DNA of 6,186 bases. Origin: DASRSS01 sp035656335. GTDB lineage: Bacteria; Actinomycetota; Actinomycetes; Mycobacteriales; Jatrophihabitantaceae. The notes beneath the pieces were generated by a model. It was not told the origin of the DNA and made no database searches. It saw only the letters and a program-made list of their open reading frames with translations. The stretch lies in NCBI GenBank assembly GCA_035656335.1, contig DASRSS010000287.1:1-6186 (forward strand), given 5' to 3'. Of the stretch, positions 4,434 through 6,186 are shown one piece after another (position 1 is the first letter of the stretch; the number at the start of each line of letters is the position of its first letter). Position numbers and translations under genes: made by a program.

Positions 4434-4964
4434 GTGATCTCGCTGCCCGAGCCCGATCAGCGGACGTCCGAGGACGTCGGCGCCTTCGCGCAGCGCTGCG
4501 GCCTGGAGCTGCTGCGCTTCGCCTATCTGCTGTGCGGCGACCGGCAGCGCGCCGAGGACCTGCTGCAGGACGTGCTGCTGGCCATGCACCGGCGCTTCCC
4601 GAACGTGCTGACGCTGGACAACCCGGTCGGGTACGCGCGCCGCGCGCTGGCGAACGCGAACGTGTCGCGGGCACGGCGGGCGTCCAGCACCGAGGTGGTC
4701 GTCGACCGATTCCCGGACGGCGCGGCCGCGGACGGGCCGGACGCCGCCGAGCGGGATCTGCTGTGGCAGGCGCTGCGCCGGCTGCCGGTGCGCCAGCGGA
4801 CCGTGCTGGTGCTGCGCTTCTACGTCGACGCGAGCGACCGCGACATCGCCGACGCGCTCGGCTGCCGACTCGGCACCGTCCGCAGCCTCGCGTCCCGGGG
4901 ATTGGCCGCGTTGCGCACCGATTCCTCGCTGCAACTGGACGCTTCGGACGGAGGTGCGCGATGA
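4434..4964 (+). CDS. ECF-type RNA polymerase sigma factor (SigE-like family)
   Basis: A 176-residue sigma-70 family protein with only regions 2 and 4, the layout of extracytoplasmic-function sigma factors. Region 2 spans about residues 17-83, with FAYLLCGDRQRAEDLLQDVLL (29-49) contacting core polymerase and the DNPVGYARRALANANVSRARR segment reading the -10. Region 4 spans about 106-161: LPVRQRTVLVLRFYVDASDRD (117-137) leads into a helix-turn-helix, IADALGCRLGTVRSLASRGLAAL, that reads the -35. The pattern matches the actinobacterial SigE-family ECF group, but the precise subgroup is uncertain. The GTG at 4434 is the start; an ATG 2 nt earlier runs straight into a stop. Upstream AGGA is too close to act well, so initiation may be leaderless. 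The stop overlaps the start of the next gene (ATGA), so the two are coupled and the partner is a likely regulator of this factor. Confidence 0.93.
   Translation: MISLPEPDQRTSEDVGAFAQRCGLELLRFAYLLCGDRQRAEDLLQDVLLAMHRRFPNVLTLDNPVGYARRALANANVSRARRASSTEVVVDRFPDGAAADGPDAAERDLLWQALRRLPVRQRTVLVLRFYVDASDRDIADALGCRLGTVRSLASRGLAALRTDSSLQLDASDGGAR
4950..4954 (+). promoter_or_regulatory. Ribosome-binding site of the membrane-protein gene
   Basis: GGAGG lies 6 nt before the ATG at 4961, inside the last codons of the sigma-factor gene. It confirms the start that overlaps the sigma stop codon. Confidence 0.85.
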
Positions 4965-6186
4965 GCGCGACACTCGAGACCGCAGTGCGGGACATGCTGC
5001 GCGAACGCGCCACGGACATCGACGCCGTCCCAGCCCGGCTGACGCGCCTGGATCGCGACGCGGATTTCGGGCCGGAGGAGGAACTGCTGGATGCTCGTCC
5101 GGCGCGTTCCTCCGCATGGCTGCTCGCCGCTGCGGTGGCGTTGATCGTGGCAGTGGCCGGCGCGGTTATCGGCATCCGCCAGCTGAGCAGCCACGACACC
5201 CGCCCCGCCGCTCCGAACCCGACGAGTTCACCGAGCACGCCGACGGCAACTCCCCGTCCCTCGCACACACACAGCGCGTTGCCGAGGGCCGCGCTGGTCT
5301 GCCGGGCGCAGCTCCCGGCCGCGTGGCAGGCGGCGTTCGCGTCGACGCCGTCGGCCGAGGGAGCGCAATCGGCGACGCCGCTGCAGGTGCTGCCGAACGG
5401 CGACGTGCTCGTCGCGCGCGACTTCGGGCAGGGCGGGCCGCGCGATCTCGCTCTCGTCAGCGCGGGCCGGGCGCCGCGATCGATCTTCTCGGTGCCAGAT
5501 CCGCAGGAGCTGAATGTGCAGAGCGCGGGCATCAGCGGGAACTGGCTCATGGTCAGCGTCGGCGCGCACCCCCGTCCGAGGAAGGGAACGATCCCTGGCG
5601 ATTCGCCGATGCCCAACGTGCTGCACCTCTACGTGATCGACCTGCGCAACGGTGCACGGAAGCAGATCGCGAGCACGACTCTCTTGGACGGACGAACGGG
5701 CGGACGCACCATCAACCTGGCCGTAATGCTGGACGGCAAGGTCTACTGGGACGTCAGGTCGCGCTACTCCAGCCGGAGCGGAGTGATCAAGTCGTACGAC
5801 CCGGCAACAGGCAGGACGGTAACCGTCTACTCCGGCGACATGGGCTACCTAGTGAGCAGCGCGGGCGGCATCGGCACCGGCTCGAAAGGCCAGACGTATG
5901 TGCGCGCGCCACTGCCACCGACCGTGCGGGACGCGGTCAGCGCGCAGTACCCGCTGACCGTTGCGACCGACGGCAGGGCGTATGCGTGGGAGGTTGCCCC
6001 GCGCGAGCTCGGCTGGTGGCAGCCGGGCATGACGACGCCTCGCTACCTGCGGCTGCGCGAACCGGCCGGCTTCGGCTCCATGGTGGTCAGTGGCCGCTAC
6101 GTGATGACCGTCCAAGGCGGCGAGGTCATCGACCTCGCCACAGGTGCTGCCGCGGCGTATCCCGCTGCGGCGCCGAGGGCGCCGGG
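4961..6186 (+). CDS. Single-pass membrane protein with extracytoplasmic propeller-like domain; partial, putative sigma regulator
   Basis: The frame is open from the ATG at 4961 to the window end, giving 408 residues with the C-terminus missing. Order: a cytoplasmic N-terminus of about 50 residues with LETAVRDMLRERATDID, typical of proteins encoded beside actinobacterial ECF sigma factors; one membrane helix (about 52-71, AWLLAAAVALIVAVAGAVIG); a Pro/Ser/Thr-rich linker (about 81-107); then a beta-rich domain outside the membrane. That domain has blade-like repeats such as LHLYVIDLRNGARKQIA (221-237), VYWDVR...IKSYDPATGRTVTVY (261-290), AYAWEV (340-345) and YVMTVQGGEVIDLATG (380-395). This resembles a beta-propeller. 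No zinc-binding anti-sigma motif (HxxxCxxC) is present. The overlap with the sigma gene makes an anti-sigma or sensor role likely but unproven. Codon bias is weaker in the outer domain, for example CTA, TAT, CCT and GTA. Confidence 0.88.
   Translation, partial: MSATLETAVRDMLRERATDIDAVPARLTRLDRDADFGPEEELLDARPARSSAWLLAAAVALIVAVAGAVIGIRQLSSHDTRPAAPNPTSSPSTPTATPRPSHTHSALPRAALVCRAQLPAAWQAAFASTPSAEGAQSATPLQVLPNGDVLVARDFGQGGPRDLALVSAGRAPRSIFSVPDPQELNVQSAGISGNWLMVSVGAHPRPRKGTIPGDSPMPNVLHLYVIDLRNGARKQIASTTLLDGRTGGRTINLAVMLDGKVYWDVRSRYSSRSGVIKSYDPATGRTVTVYSGDMGYLVSSAGGIGTGSKGQTYVRAPLPPTVRDAVSAQYPLTVATDGRAYAWEVAPRELGWWQPGMTTPRYLRLREPAGFGSMVVSGRYVMTVQGGEVIDLATGAAAAYPAAAPRAP

Noticed and set aside
3067..4437. 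A 456-codon plus-strand open frame opposite rimO
   Set aside because: It is the antisense shadow of rimO, a common artefact in high-GC DNA. Its composition is Arg/Gly/Val-rich without recognisable domains.
4339..5616. A 425-codon minus-strand open frame opposite the sigma and membrane-protein genes
   Set aside because: The plus strand has clear sigma-70 domains and an SD-led membrane protein running to the window end. The minus product ends as an Arg/Pro-rich shadow.
1..6186. CRISPR array, phage attachment site or replication origin
   Set aside because: No regularly spaced repeats, integrase-associated sites or DnaA-box clusters were seen.

Overview
The window is high-GC DNA with strong G/C preference at third codon positions. 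It has GTG starts, 4-bp stop/start overlaps and an actinobacterial gene set (ClgR-type regulator, PgsA, long-linker RimO, ECF sigma factor with a membrane partner). All of this points to an actinomycete-like actinobacterium. I cannot name the genus from the sequence alone.

Layout. Positions 1-399 hold no convincing gene, but do hold a perfect 19-nt dyad and a stretch that resembles an insertion-sequence end. Five genes on the minus strand fill 400-4329. Read in their direction of transcription they are rimO (ribosomal protein S12 methylthiotransferase), pgsA (phosphatidylglycerophosphate synthase, overlapping rimO by 4 bp), clgR (XRE-type activator of Clp/Lon proteolysis genes), a TetR-family regulator, and a small helical coiled-coil protein. 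Divergent from rimO, 4434-6186 carries a plus-strand pair: an ECF sigma factor and, overlapping by 4 bp, a single-pass membrane protein with a probable beta-propeller outer domain. This last gene has no stop codon before the window ends.

How they work together. rimO-pgsA is a translationally coupled housekeeping pair. clgR appears to have its own promoter and a close match to the ClgR operator 88 bp upstream of its start, so autoactivation is likely. Its product ends in Ala-Ala, the kind of C-terminus recognised by Clp proteases, which suggests a feedback loop. The TetR and coiled-coil genes are almost fused and probably form one small operon beside clgR. That position recalls the mycobacterial clgR-pspA arrangement, but no homology is claimed. 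The sigma factor and membrane protein look like a sigma/regulator signalling pair.

Most notable observation: a roughly 70-nt imperfect palindrome lies inside the C-terminal TRAM-coding part of rimO. It coincides with a stretch of atypical codons and residues I cannot match to the family. It looks like a palindromic element inserted in frame into an essential-type gene.
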